Shown: one piece after another, positions 1 through 6,876 of the stretch
How positions within the stretch are numbered: position 1 is the stretch's first letter
Layout of the letters: every line of letters begins with the position of its first letter
Notes under the pieces: generated by a model
What the model was told of the DNA's origin: nothing
Seen by the model: the letters and a program-made list of their open reading frames with translations, nothing else
Database searches by the model: none
Origin: Pseudomonas sp.
GTDB lineage: Bacteria; Pseudomonadota; Gammaproteobacteria; Pseudomonadales; Pseudomonadaceae
DNA length: 15,878 nucleotides
Assembly: GCF_030147005.1 (NCBI RefSeq)
Contig: NZ_JASLAW010000147.1
Coordinates: 1-15,878 of the forward strand
Direction: 5' to 3'
Translations under genes and position numbers: made by a program

Positions 1-86
1 GAGGGAGCTTGCTCCCGCTGGACTGCGTAGCAGTCCCATTTTTGGGGCCGCTTCGCGCCCCAACGGGAGCAAGCTCCCTCGCCACA
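1..86. repeat. REPIN A (GAGGGAGCTTGCTCCC-type REP pair)
   Basis: Two inverted copies of a REP arm lie at about 1-21 and 60-80. The second read in reverse differs from the first at one base. Between them are two further small hairpins, at 20-36 (GGACTGC/GCAGTCC) and 45-61 (GGGGC/GCCCC with one side shifted). The right flank reads GCCACAGG, the inverted TGTGGC border seen on this REP type in P. fluorescens genomes, so the matching left border probably lies just outside the window. Such pairs are non-autonomous elements thought to be moved by RAYT transposases; no RAYT gene is present here. Confidence 0.85.
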
Positions 87-128
87 GGTCGCAGGTTTTT
101 CTGCTTTAGCGCTTAACTGACCGGCATT

Positions 129-209
129 AGGGCTTGCCCGCCAATGCGAGGTATCAGATACCAATGAATGGACTGACACACCGCGTTTGCGAACAAGCCC
201 GCCCCACAC
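129..209. repeat. REPIN B (GGGCTTGCCCGC-type, degenerate)
   Basis: A second REP pair follows directly. The left arm GGGCTTGCCCGC (130-141) is an imperfect inverted match of GCGAACAAGCCC (189-200). The outer right border reads GCCCCACAC, matching the GTGGG-type edge of the GCGGGCTTGC REP family. The centre contains a small dyad GGTAT-CAG-ATACC (150-162) and the string GACTGACAC that is typical of this family's spacer. The arms have diverged, so the element looks old. It lies 3' of the DUF533 gene on the minus strand. Confidence 0.7.
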
Positions 210-231
210 CCTGATAGGTATGCGGTTCTGT

Positions 232-939
232 TTATGTATTCAGACGCACCTGTTTTTCCAGCTCTGCCTTCAGGCCCGGCTCAAGTTTCAGTTGGCGCGC
301 CAGTTCGTCCAGGTAGGCCTTCTCCATGAAGTTTTCCTCATCCACCAGCATCACGCTGGCGATGTACATCTCGGCAGCCATTTCCGGGGTGCCGGCGGCG
401 CGGGCTACGTCGGCCGGGTCGAGGGGTTTGTTCAACTCGGCGTGCAGCCAGGTTTGCAGTTCGCGGTCGTTGTCGAGTTTGGTGAACTCGCCTTCGATCA
501 ACGCGCGCTCACGCTCATCCACATGCCCGTCGGCCTTGGCGGCAGCGACCAGCGCTTTGAGAATGCCCTGACTGTGTTGCTCGACCTGGGCCGGTGGCAG
601 GCGGTCGATAGTTTGCGGCTCGCCCTGGGGCGCGCTGGCCTGCTGCGCCTGCCAATTGCCGTAGGCTTTGTAGGCAATGACGCCCAAGGCGGCCAAGCCT
701 CCGTAGGTCAGCGCCTTGCCGCCAAATTTACGCGCCTTTTTATTGCCCAGCAGCAAGCCCATGGCGCCGGCCGCCAGTGCGCCACCGCCCGCGCCACCGA
801 GCAAACTGCCAAGCCCACCACTGCCAAGCAACCCGCCGAGGGCGCCTTTGTCGGCTGATTGGCGCTGACCGCCCGCCTTGTTCTGCAACATGTCCTGACC
901 AGACTTGAGCAACTGATCGAGCAATCCACGGGTATTCAT
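232..939 (-). CDS. TerB-domain (DUF533, YebE-like) inner-membrane-associated protein
   Basis: This 235-residue protein matches the YebE/DUF533 family. Residues 31-66 are a Gly/Ala/Leu-rich low-complexity stretch. Residues 75-92 are hydrophobic enough for a single membrane segment. The C-terminal part (about 115-232) is a TerB-like helical domain with the acidic signatures AAAKADGHVDERE (132-144) and VDEENFMEKAYLDELA (199-214). TerB domains bind divalent metal and occur in tellurite-resistance and other envelope systems; the role of YebE is not established, and no other ter genes lie nearby. The start is supported by GGAGG six bases before the ATG. It is divergent from opgD with 302 bp between the starts. 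Family assignment is firm, function unknown. Confidence 0.85.
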   Translation of the reverse strand: MNTRGLLDQLLKSGQDMLQNKAGGQRQSADKGALGGLLGSGGLGSLLGGAGGGALAAGAMGLLLGNKKARKFGGKALTYGGLAALGVIAYKAYGNWQAQQASAPQGEPQTIDRLPPAQVEQHSQGILKALVAAAKADGHVDERERALIEGEFTKLDNDRELQTWLHAELNKPLDPADVARAAGTPEMAAEMYIASVMLVDEENFMEKAYLDELARQLKLEPGLKAELEKQVRLNT

Positions 940-1241
940 TCGTAGCCTCCAGACACTTGGGTTCGTAGGACCAATAGGCTCCCAGCGTAAAACTTAGTGC
1001 CAAAAAGCCCTTATCTAGAGTGCTTCCAGATGTAACGTCTTTCCCTGATATCAGAAATGTCTTGTTGCACAGCGACGCCATCACCGCGCCACTATGATTT
1101 TTACTCCACCATAGAACCGCTTAAGCTATCCGGCGTCTGTTTAATGTCCGTTGCGTTTGGCCGAAGGCATGTCCGAACCGTTATTTCCGATCCGTTACGT
1201 GCCAGGAACGGCGCGGGATTTGCTCACGACAGGTTGTCTCT
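940..1241. other. Divergent intergenic region (DUF533 gene / opgD)
   Basis: About 300 bp separate two divergent start codons. The only clear element is a perfect 10-bp palindrome CTGATATCAG at 1045-1054, a possible operator. A TATGAT hexamer (1093-1098) could be a -10 for opgD, but no -35 stands at the usual distance. Short open frames here lack ribosome binding sites and look like chance. I see no hairpin terminator and no convincing small-RNA signature. Confidence 0.4.
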
Positions 1242-2867
1242 ATGCACCGCAGGAATTTGCTCAAAGCGTCCATGGCCATTGCGGCTTACACCGGTTTATC
1301 GGCCAGTGGCCTGCTGGCCGCGCAGGCCTGGGCGGGTAACCGTGCCGCCGACGGCAAAGCCGTGGCATTCGATTTCGAAACGCTCAAAGCCCAGGCCAAA
1401 CAGCTCGCCGGCACCGCGTATAAAAGCACCAAGCAGGTGCTGCCGCCGACCCTGGCGACCATGACTCCGCAGAACTTCAACGCCATCGGTTATGACGGCA
1501 ACCATTCGTTGTGGAAGCAGCTGAAGGGGCAATTGGACGTGCAGTTTTTCCACGTCGGCATGGGCTTCAAGACGCCGGTGCGCATGCACAGCGTCGACCC
1601 CACGACCCGCGAGGCTCGCGAGGTGCATTTTCGCCCTTCGCTGTTCAACTATGAAAAAACCACGGTCGACACCAAGCAACTGACCGGCGACTTGGGTTTC
1701 TCCGGATTCAAACTGTTCAAGGCGCCGGAACTGGACCGTCATGACGTGCTGTCATTTCTCGGTGCCAGCTACTTTCGTGCGGTGGACGCCACCGGCCAGT
1801 ACGGCCTGTCGGCGCGCGGCCTGGCGATTGACACCTACGCGAAGAAACATGAAGAGTTTCCCGACTTCACGCAGTTCTGGTTCGAAACCCCGAACAAGGA
1901 TGCCACCCGTTTCGTCGTCTACGCCCTGCTCGACTCGCCCAGCGCGACCGGCGCATACCGCTTCGATATCGACTGCCAGGCCACTCAGGTGGTGATGGCC
2001 ATCGACGCGCATATCAACGCACGCACCGCCATCGAACAGCTCGGTATTGCGCCCATGACCAGCATGTTCAGTTGCGGTACCCACGAGCGACGGATGTGCG
2101 ACACCATCCATCCGCAAATCCACGACTCGGACCGATTGGCCATGTGGCGCGGCAACGGCGAGTGGGTCTGCCGTCCGCTGAACAACCCGGCCAAGTTGCA
2201 ATTCAACGCATTCGCCGACACTAACCCCAAGGGTTTTGGCCTGGTGCAGACCGACCATGAATTCGCCAGCTACCAGGACACCGTGGACTGGTACAGCAAG
2301 CGCCCAAGCCTGTGGGTAGAACCCACCACCGCCTGGGGCGAAGGCTCGATCGACCTGCTGGAAATCCCGACCACCGGCGAAACCCTCGATAACATCGTGG
2401 CCTTCTGGACCCCGAAAAAACCTGTGGCCGCCGGTGACTCGCTCAACTACGGCTACAAGCTCTATTGGAGCGCCCTGCCGCCGGTGAGCACACCGCTGGC
2501 CCAGGTCGACGCGACCCGTTCAGGCATGGGCGGGTTTACCGAAGGTTGGGCCCCAGGCGAGCATTACCCCGAGGTGTGGGCACGCCGTTTTGCCGTGGAC
2601 TTCAAGGGCGGCGGCCTGGACCGTTTGCCGCCCGGCACGGGCATCGAGCCGATGGTCACCTGCTCCCACGGCGAGGTGAAAGACTTCAGCGTGCTGGCGC
2701 TTGATAACATCAAGGGATATCGCATTCTGTTCGACTGGTACCCAACCAGCGACAGCGTGGAGCCGGTAGAACTGCGCTTGTTTATCCGCACCCAGGACCG
2801 CGTCTTGAGTGAAACCTGGCTGTATCAGTACTTTCCCCCTGCGCCGGACAAGCGCAAATACACCTGA
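1242..2867 (+). CDS. opgD: Periplasmic glucan biosynthesis protein OpgD (MdoD)
   Basis: The 541-residue product belongs to the OpgG/OpgD family, which shapes the beta-glucan backbone of osmoregulated periplasmic glucans; E. coli OpgD is about 550 residues. Residues 1-31 form a twin-arginine signal peptide: HRRNLLKAS with the Arg pair at 3-4, a hydrophobic stretch and an AWA site (29-31). Tat export is known for OpgD and separates it from the Sec-exported paralogue OpgG. The body starts with FDFETLKAQAKQLA and carries the family strings FFHVGMGFKTPVRM and FWFETPNKDATRFVVYALLDSPSATGAYRF in order. An AGG lies 8 bases before the ATG. It appears to be a single-gene unit ending at a hairpin terminator 16 bp after the stop. 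No opgG/opgH is in the window, so the glucan synthase must be encoded elsewhere. Confidence 0.95.
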   Translation: MHRRNLLKASMAIAAYTGLSASGLLAAQAWAGNRAADGKAVAFDFETLKAQAKQLAGTAYKSTKQVLPPTLATMTPQNFNAIGYDGNHSLWKQLKGQLDVQFFHVGMGFKTPVRMHSVDPTTREAREVHFRPSLFNYEKTTVDTKQLTGDLGFSGFKLFKAPELDRHDVLSFLGASYFRAVDATGQYGLSARGLAIDTYAKKHEEFPDFTQFWFETPNKDATRFVVYALLDSPSATGAYRFDIDCQATQVVMAIDAHINARTAIEQLGIAPMTSMFSCGTHERRMCDTIHPQIHDSDRLAMWRGNGEWVCRPLNNPAKLQFNAFADTNPKGFGLVQTDHEFASYQDTVDWYSKRPSLWVEPTTAWGEGSIDLLEIPTTGETLDNIVAFWTPKKPVAAGDSLNYGYKLYWSALPPVSTPLAQVDATRSGMGGFTEGWAPGEHYPEVWARRFAVDFKGGGLDRLPPGTGIEPMVTCSHGEVKDFSVLALDNIKGYRILFDWYPTSDSVEPVELRLFIRTQDRVLSETWLYQYFPPAPDKRKYT

Positions 2868-2883
2868 CACGCTGATCAGTAAT

Positions 2884-2926
2884 GAGGGAGCGGGCTCGCC
2901 ATGGCGAACCCGCTCCTTCATTTTTT
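2884..2926 (+). terminator. Rho-independent terminator of opgD
   Basis: A stem of about 18 bp with one wobble and one mismatch (GAGGGAGCGGGCTCGCC against GGCGAACCCGCTCCTTC) is followed by a run of six T at 2921-2926. It begins 16 bp after the opgD stop. The stem sequence resembles REP arms, so it may be a repeat recruited as a terminator. On the opposite strand there is no T run, so it should act mainly on plus-strand transcription. Confidence 0.85.
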
Positions 2927-2936
2927 CAACGAGTAT

Positions 2937-3122
2937 TCAGAACCGCGACACGGTTTTCATCGCTCCAATCAGGTAACGCATCGCAACCTGATCGTTCTCG
3001 GTCAGGGCGCGATAATGCGCCAGCAATTCAACCTCATCCGAACTCAGCCTGCTGCCACGCAAGGACATCCTGCGGGTCAGAAAAGACGCCACCATACCCG
3101 CTACACCATAGGACTTGGCCAT
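2937..3122 (-). CDS. Small protein of unknown function (61 aa)
   Basis: I do not recognise a named family. The start at 3122 (MAKSYGVAG) is chosen because AGGAG stands nine bases upstream; an in-frame upstream start at 3149 has no such support. The protein is basic in its first half (FLTRRMSLRGSR) and then has an amphipathic helical part, LSSDEVELLAHYRALTENDQVAMRYLIGAM. That part resembles the short tail found after Cro/CI-type helix-turn-helix domains in some repressors, but no helix-turn-helix is present. There is no signal peptide or clear membrane segment. It converges on opgD. A good ribosome site, Pseudomonas-like codon use and a compact charged composition argue that it is real. Confidence 0.65.
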   Translation of the reverse strand: MAKSYGVAGMVASFLTRRMSLRGSRLSSDEVELLAHYRALTENDQVAMRYLIGAMKTVSRF

Positions 3123-3395
3123 GGATTGCTTCTCCTGATATCGATCCAAATACTCTGCTGCCCTTTACCCGCCTGCCATGAAGCGTACTGCTCCATAAGC
3201 GAAACGACTGACTTCCTGGGCCGAAAATCAGGCTTACCCTAAGCGTAGAAACAATCTGCTTACGTGTGGGATTTTTTTAGAGTATTCACTTAAATAATTG
3301 CCTCGGTAATAAATACCTACGGCCGATTCACACGCGCCCGTCGGTAAACAGGCTTGCGCCGAGCGTGCGATCAGCGCCTTTCCTATAACACGAAC
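3123..3395. other. Intergenic region upstream of the 61-aa gene
   Basis: About 270 bp lie between the small gene's start and the terminator of the oxidoreductase gene, and the region is AT-richer than its surroundings. It includes a dyad GCTTA-CCC-TAAGC (3232-3244), a second GCTTAC copy 26 bp away (3258-3263) and a run of seven T (3271-3277). These may belong to the promoter or operator of the 61-aa gene. I could not identify a clear -35/-10 pair, and the open frames here have no ribosome sites. Confidence 0.35.
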
Positions 3396-3424
3396 AAAAA
3401 AAACCCACCGTGTCAGGGTGGGTT
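3396..3424 (-). terminator. Rho-independent terminator of the OYE-family gene
   Basis: Read on the minus strand, AACCCACC - six-base loop - GGTGGGTT forms an 8-bp stem followed by a run of eight T. It begins about 20 bp after the stop of the oxidoreductase gene. This is a textbook layout. Confidence 0.92.
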
Positions 3425-3444
3425 CTGTAGGCATGCGCCAGGCA

Positions 3445-4551
3445 TCAATCCCTGAGGTCCGACTCGTGAATCGGCTGGTCGCGATGCGTCGCTCGCTGGT
3501 ATTGCGCCGGCCAGGTCGCCTTGCGCCCGCCCAGGTCATCGTCGGCATGCAGCGGCCAGTACGGGTCACGCAACAGTTCGCGGGCGAGGAAGATGATGTC
3601 GGCCTGGCACGTGCGCAGGATGTGTTCGGCCTGGGCCGGTTCGGTGATCATGCCAACCGTGCCGGTGGCCATGCCTGACTCTTTGCGCACCCGCTCGGCA
3701 AAGCGCGTCTGATAGCCGGGGCCGGTGGGGATTTCGGCGTTGGCGGCGGTGCCACCGGAGGACACGTCGATCAAGTCCACGCCCAGGTCTTTCAAGCGAC
3801 GCGCCAGTTCCACGGTTTCATCGGGGTTCCAGCCGTCTTCCACCCAGTCGGTGGCTGACACGCGCACAAACAGCGGCAAGTTCTGGGGCCAGACTTCGCG
3901 CACCGCGCGGGTCACCTCCAGGACCAGGCGGATACGGTTTTCGAAGGAGCCGCCGTACTGGTCCTGACGCTGGTTACTGATCGGCGACAGGAACTGATGC
4001 AGCAGGTAACCGTGGGCGGCATGGATCTCCACCACTTCGAAGCCGGCACTCAATGCACGCTTGGCGGCGGCGACGAAATCAGCGATCACTTGGCGGATCT
4101 GCCCTTCGTCCAGCGGTTTGGGTTGGGTGTGCTGCGGGTCGAATGCGATGGGCGATGGACCTACCGGCACCCAGCCACCGTCTTCTGGCTTGACGCTGCC
4201 ATGCTTGCCGAGCCAGGGACGATAAGTGCTGGCCTTGCGCCCGGCGTGTGCCAGTTGAATACCGGCCACCGCGCCTTGCGCCGCAATAAAGCGCGTAATG
4301 CGCTGCAATGGTTCGATCTGCTCGTCTTTCCACAGGCCCAGGTCCTGGGCAGTGATGCGGCCATCGGCGGTCACGGCGGTGGCTTCGGTGAAAATCAGCC
4401 CGGCGCCACCGACGGCCCGGCTGCCCAGATGCACCAGGTGCCAATCGTTGGCCAGGCCATCATCGCTTGAGTATTGACACATCGGTGATACCGCAATGCG
4501 GTTCAGAAGGGTTAGCTCACGCAAGGTATAGGGTTCGAGTAACTGACTCAT
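3445..4551 (-). CDS. NADH:flavin oxidoreductase, Old Yellow Enzyme family (YqjM-like)
   Basis: The 368-residue product is an FMN-dependent ene-reductase of the YqjM/XenA-like class. Class marks are visible: SPMCQYSSDDG (22-32), with Cys25 and Tyr27 in the positions of the YqjM redox-tuning Cys and active-site Tyr; QLAHAGRKAS (99-108); the substrate-anion pair in HAAHGYLLHQFLSP (His177, His180); and QYGGSFENRIR (198-208). Near the C-terminus LARELLRDPYWPLHA is the usual phosphate-binding and closing segment. Start 4551 is preferred over 4599 because GAGGT lies six bases upstream and the conserved N-terminus (LLEPYTLRELTLLNRI) begins there. OYE enzymes reduce activated alkenes and can reduce nitroesters or nitroaromatics; the physiological substrate here is unknown. 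It appears to be monocistronic, with its own terminator. Confidence 0.93.
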   Translation of the reverse strand: MSQLLEPYTLRELTLLNRIAVSPMCQYSSDDGLANDWHLVHLGSRAVGGAGLIFTEATAVTADGRITAQDLGLWKDEQIEPLQRITRFIAAQGAVAGIQLAHAGRKASTYRPWLGKHGSVKPEDGGWVPVGPSPIAFDPQHTQPKPLDEGQIRQVIADFVAAAKRALSAGFEVVEIHAAHGYLLHQFLSPISNQRQDQYGGSFENRIRLVLEVTRAVREVWPQNLPLFVRVSATDWVEDGWNPDETVELARRLKDLGVDLIDVSSGGTAANAEIPTGPGYQTRFAERVRKESGMATGTVGMITEPAQAEHILRTCQADIIFLARELLRDPYWPLHADDDLGGRKATWPAQYQRATHRDQPIHESDLRD

Positions 4552-4648
4552 GGCGCACCTCTTCGGGTTCTGTGGGCAAGCTCCAAGGTTCTCTTTCAAG
4601 GTGCCTGGAGCCTAGTCGACAACGACCGATTGCACAGGGTTCAGAAGT

Positions 4649-4676
4649 AAACCGGGAGCCGATTGCCGGCTCCCGG
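4649..4676 (-). terminator. Probable terminator of kup
   Basis: A GC-rich 10-bp perfect stem (CCGGGAGCCG at 4652-4661 against CGGCTCCCGG at 4667-4676) lies about 11 bp after the kup stop. On the minus strand only TTTA follows, so the T tract is weak and termination efficiency is uncertain. Confidence 0.65.
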
Positions 4677-4687
4677 CGTGCAGCGTC

Positions 4688-6589
4688 TTACATTTCGACC
4701 TGGGTGCCCAGCTCGATCACCCGATTGACCGGGAGTTTGAAGAAGCGCAGGTTGCCGTTGGCATTCTTCAACATGAATGCGAACAACGCTTCGCGCCAAC
4801 GGGCCATGCCCTTGATGCGCGAGGCGATCACCGTTTCACGGCTGAGGAAGTAGGTGGTGCGCATCGGGCTGAAATCCAGCTCGTCCAGATGGCACAGCTT
4901 CAACGCCTCGGGCACGTCCGGCTCGTCGGTAAAGCCGAAGTGCAGGATCACCCGGAAGAAACCTTCGCCGTAGGCATCCACTTCGAAACGCCGCGTCGCA
5001 GGCACACGCGGAATGTCTTCGTAGACCACGGTCAGCAGCACCACCTGCTCGTGCAACACTTGGTTATGCAGCAGGTTGTGCAACAGCGCATGGGGCACGG
5101 CGTCGGGCCGCGCAGTGAGGAACACCGCCGTGCCCTGCACGCGATGGGGCGGCTGCACGCGGATACTGCTGATAAATATCGGCAGCGGCAGGCCGCCTTC
5201 GTCGAGGCGCTCGACGAGCAATTGCTTGCCGCGCTTCCAGGTGGTCATCAGCACGAACAGCACGATCCCCGCCAATACGGGGAAGGCGCCACCCTGGATG
5301 ATCTTCGGCACGTTGGCGGCAAAGTACAATCCGTCCACCAGCAGGCAGCAGAGCAACACCGGCACGGCCAGTACCGGCGGCCATTTCCACAGCAGCAGCA
5401 TCACCGCAGACACCAGGATCGTGGTCATCAGCATGGTGCCGGTCACCGCCACGCCATAGGCCGATGCCAGCGCACCGGAGGATTCGAAGCCCAGCACCAA
5501 CAGAATCACGCCGACCATCAGCGACCAATTCACCGCGCCAATATAGATCTGGCCCTGTTCGGCGCTGGAGGTATGTTGAATGTGCATGCGCGGGATATAA
5601 CCCAACTGAATCGCCTGGCGCGTCAACGAGAACGCACCGGAAATCACCGCCTGGGAGGCAATCACCGTGGCCAGGGTCGACAGCACCACCAACGGAATCA
5701 GCGCCCAGCTCGGCGCCAACAGGTAGAACGGGTTGCGGGCCGCTTCCGGATCGCCCAGCAGCATGGCGCCCTGGCCGAAATAGTTGAGCACCAGCGCCGG
5801 CAACACCAGGATGAACCAGGCGCGGGCGATGGGCTTGCGGCCGAAGTGGCCCATGTCGGCGTACAACGCTTCGGCACCGGTCAGCGCCAGCACCACCGCG
5901 CCGAGAATGGCCACGCCAATGCCGGGGTGAGCCTCGAAGAAGCGCACGGCCCACATCGGGTTCAGCGCGCTGAGCACTTCAGGGTGCAAGGTGATGCCAT
6001 ACACGCCGAGGCCGCCCAGCACCAGAAACCAGGTCACCATCACCGGGCCGAACAGCTTGCCGATGCGGTCGGTGCCGTGTTTCTGGATCAGGAACAGCGC
6101 CACCAGCACCACCAGCGCGATGGGCACGACCCATCTGTCCAGGCCGTCGAACGCCAGCTCCAAGCCTTCGACCGCCGATAACACGGAGATCGCCGGGGTG
6201 ATCATGCTGTCGCCATAAAACAGCGCCGCGCCGCACAAGCCGCACACCACCAGGAAGCTGCGCAATTTTCTGCGCTCCCCCGCCGCACGGCGTGCCAGGG
6301 CGGTCAGCGCCATGATGCCGCCTTCGCCCTGGTTGTCGGCGCGCAGCACGAACAGCATGTATTTGATCGATACGACCCAGATCAGCGACCAGAAGATCAG
6401 CGCCAGAATCCCCAATACGCCGTCATGGTTGACCTGCACCCCATAACCGCCGTTGAACACCTCTTTAAGGGTGTAGAGCGGGCTGGTCCCGATATCGCCA
6501 TATACCACGCCGACCGCTGCCACCAGCATGCCAATCGGTTTGGCGTTCGAATGCTCGGTACCTGTTGCCTGACTACTTGCCTGACCCAT
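4688..6589 (-). CDS. kup: Low-affinity potassium transporter Kup (Trk-independent, KUP/HAK/KT family)
   Basis: The 633-residue protein has the KUP hallmark GVVYGDIGTSPLYTLKE (27-43), about twelve predicted membrane helices up to roughly residue 455, and a soluble C-terminal domain of about 180 residues. The length fits the bacterial family (about 620-630). Other conserved strings are GGIMALTALARR, SAVEGLELAFDGLDRWVVP and YFGQGAMLLGDPEAARNPFY. It is an inner-membrane K+/H+ symporter used for K+ uptake, mainly at low pH or high osmolarity in E. coli. The ATG at 6589 is preceded by AGGA; a TTG one codon earlier is in frame but less likely. It is divergent from rimO, with 287 bp between them. The long frame on the opposite strand is a GC-bias shadow. 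Confidence 0.96.
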   Translation of the reverse strand: MGQASSQATGTEHSNAKPIGMLVAAVGVVYGDIGTSPLYTLKEVFNGGYGVQVNHDGVLGILALIFWSLIWVVSIKYMLFVLRADNQGEGGIMALTALARRAAGERRKLRSFLVVCGLCGAALFYGDSMITPAISVLSAVEGLELAFDGLDRWVVPIALVVLVALFLIQKHGTDRIGKLFGPVMVTWFLVLGGLGVYGITLHPEVLSALNPMWAVRFFEAHPGIGVAILGAVVLALTGAEALYADMGHFGRKPIARAWFILVLPALVLNYFGQGAMLLGDPEAARNPFYLLAPSWALIPLVVLSTLATVIASQAVISGAFSLTRQAIQLGYIPRMHIQHTSSAEQGQIYIGAVNWSLMVGVILLVLGFESSGALASAYGVAVTGTMLMTTILVSAVMLLLWKWPPVLAVPVLLCCLLVDGLYFAANVPKIIQGGAFPVLAGIVLFVLMTTWKRGKQLLVERLDEGGLPLPIFISSIRVQPPHRVQGTAVFLTARPDAVPHALLHNLLHNQVLHEQVVLLTVVYEDIPRVPATRRFEVDAYGEGFFRVILHFGFTDEPDVPEALKLCHLDELDFSPMRTTYFLSRETVIASRIKGMARWREALFAFMLKNANGNLRFFKLPVNRVIELGTQVEM

Positions 6590-6876
6590 CAACCATTCCT
6601 GCCCTTTGACCTGAGGTTTCTCATAAACAACGTGCCCAAACGGCCCCTAGCATGCGCTGTTTTACTTCTCGTAACAGACGTTTTGTTGACCTTGGGATTT
6701 TCCCCAGGCGCAACGGCGCGAAGCATAGCGCAGCACTCGTCGCATTTCCCTGCATAAAGCTGGTCAAGCGCGTTGCCCGCCGCTAGAATTGCGCACTTTT
6801 TGATCAGAGGCGCACCAAGCGCCCGTCCGCTGCCTGCCCTTCACGGTGGCGGCATCATTCGATACCGAGGTTAGAC
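6590..6876. other. Divergent intergenic region (kup / rimO)
   Basis: The 287 bp between the two starts contain a plausible rimO promoter (listed separately) and an inverted pair TTGGGATTTTCCCCAGG near 6690-6706 that could form a short hairpin in the kup leader. No clear kup promoter hexamers, small-RNA structure or further gene could be supported. Confidence 0.4.
6761..6789 (+). promoter_or_regulatory. Candidate sigma70 promoter for rimO
   Basis: TGGTCA (6761-6766, four of six matches to the -35 consensus) is followed, after a 17-bp spacer, by TAGAAT (6784-6789, five of six matches to TATAAT). Transcription would start near 6796, giving an approximately 80-nt leader before rimO. The spacing is ideal, but the evidence is sequence only. 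Confidence 0.5.

Noticed and set aside
987..1003. Possible sigma54 promoter (TTGGCAC then TTTAC on the minus strand) before the DUF533 gene
   Set aside because: The -24 part fits, but the obligatory GC of the -12 element is missing at the required spacing.
3232..3263. Possible GacA box from the two GCTTAC motifs
   Set aside because: The motifs are direct repeats 26 bp apart rather than the 18-bp TGTAAG...CTTACA dyad that GacA needs.
3234..3569. Open frame of 111 codons overlapping the 3' end of the OYE gene and its terminator
   Set aside because: It spans a strong terminator, has no ribosome site and resembles no protein I know.
4889..6181. A 430-codon open frame on the strand opposite kup
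   Set aside because: Composition is dominated by His, Gln and Arg, with no domain or ribosome site; it is an antisense shadow of the kup membrane segments.
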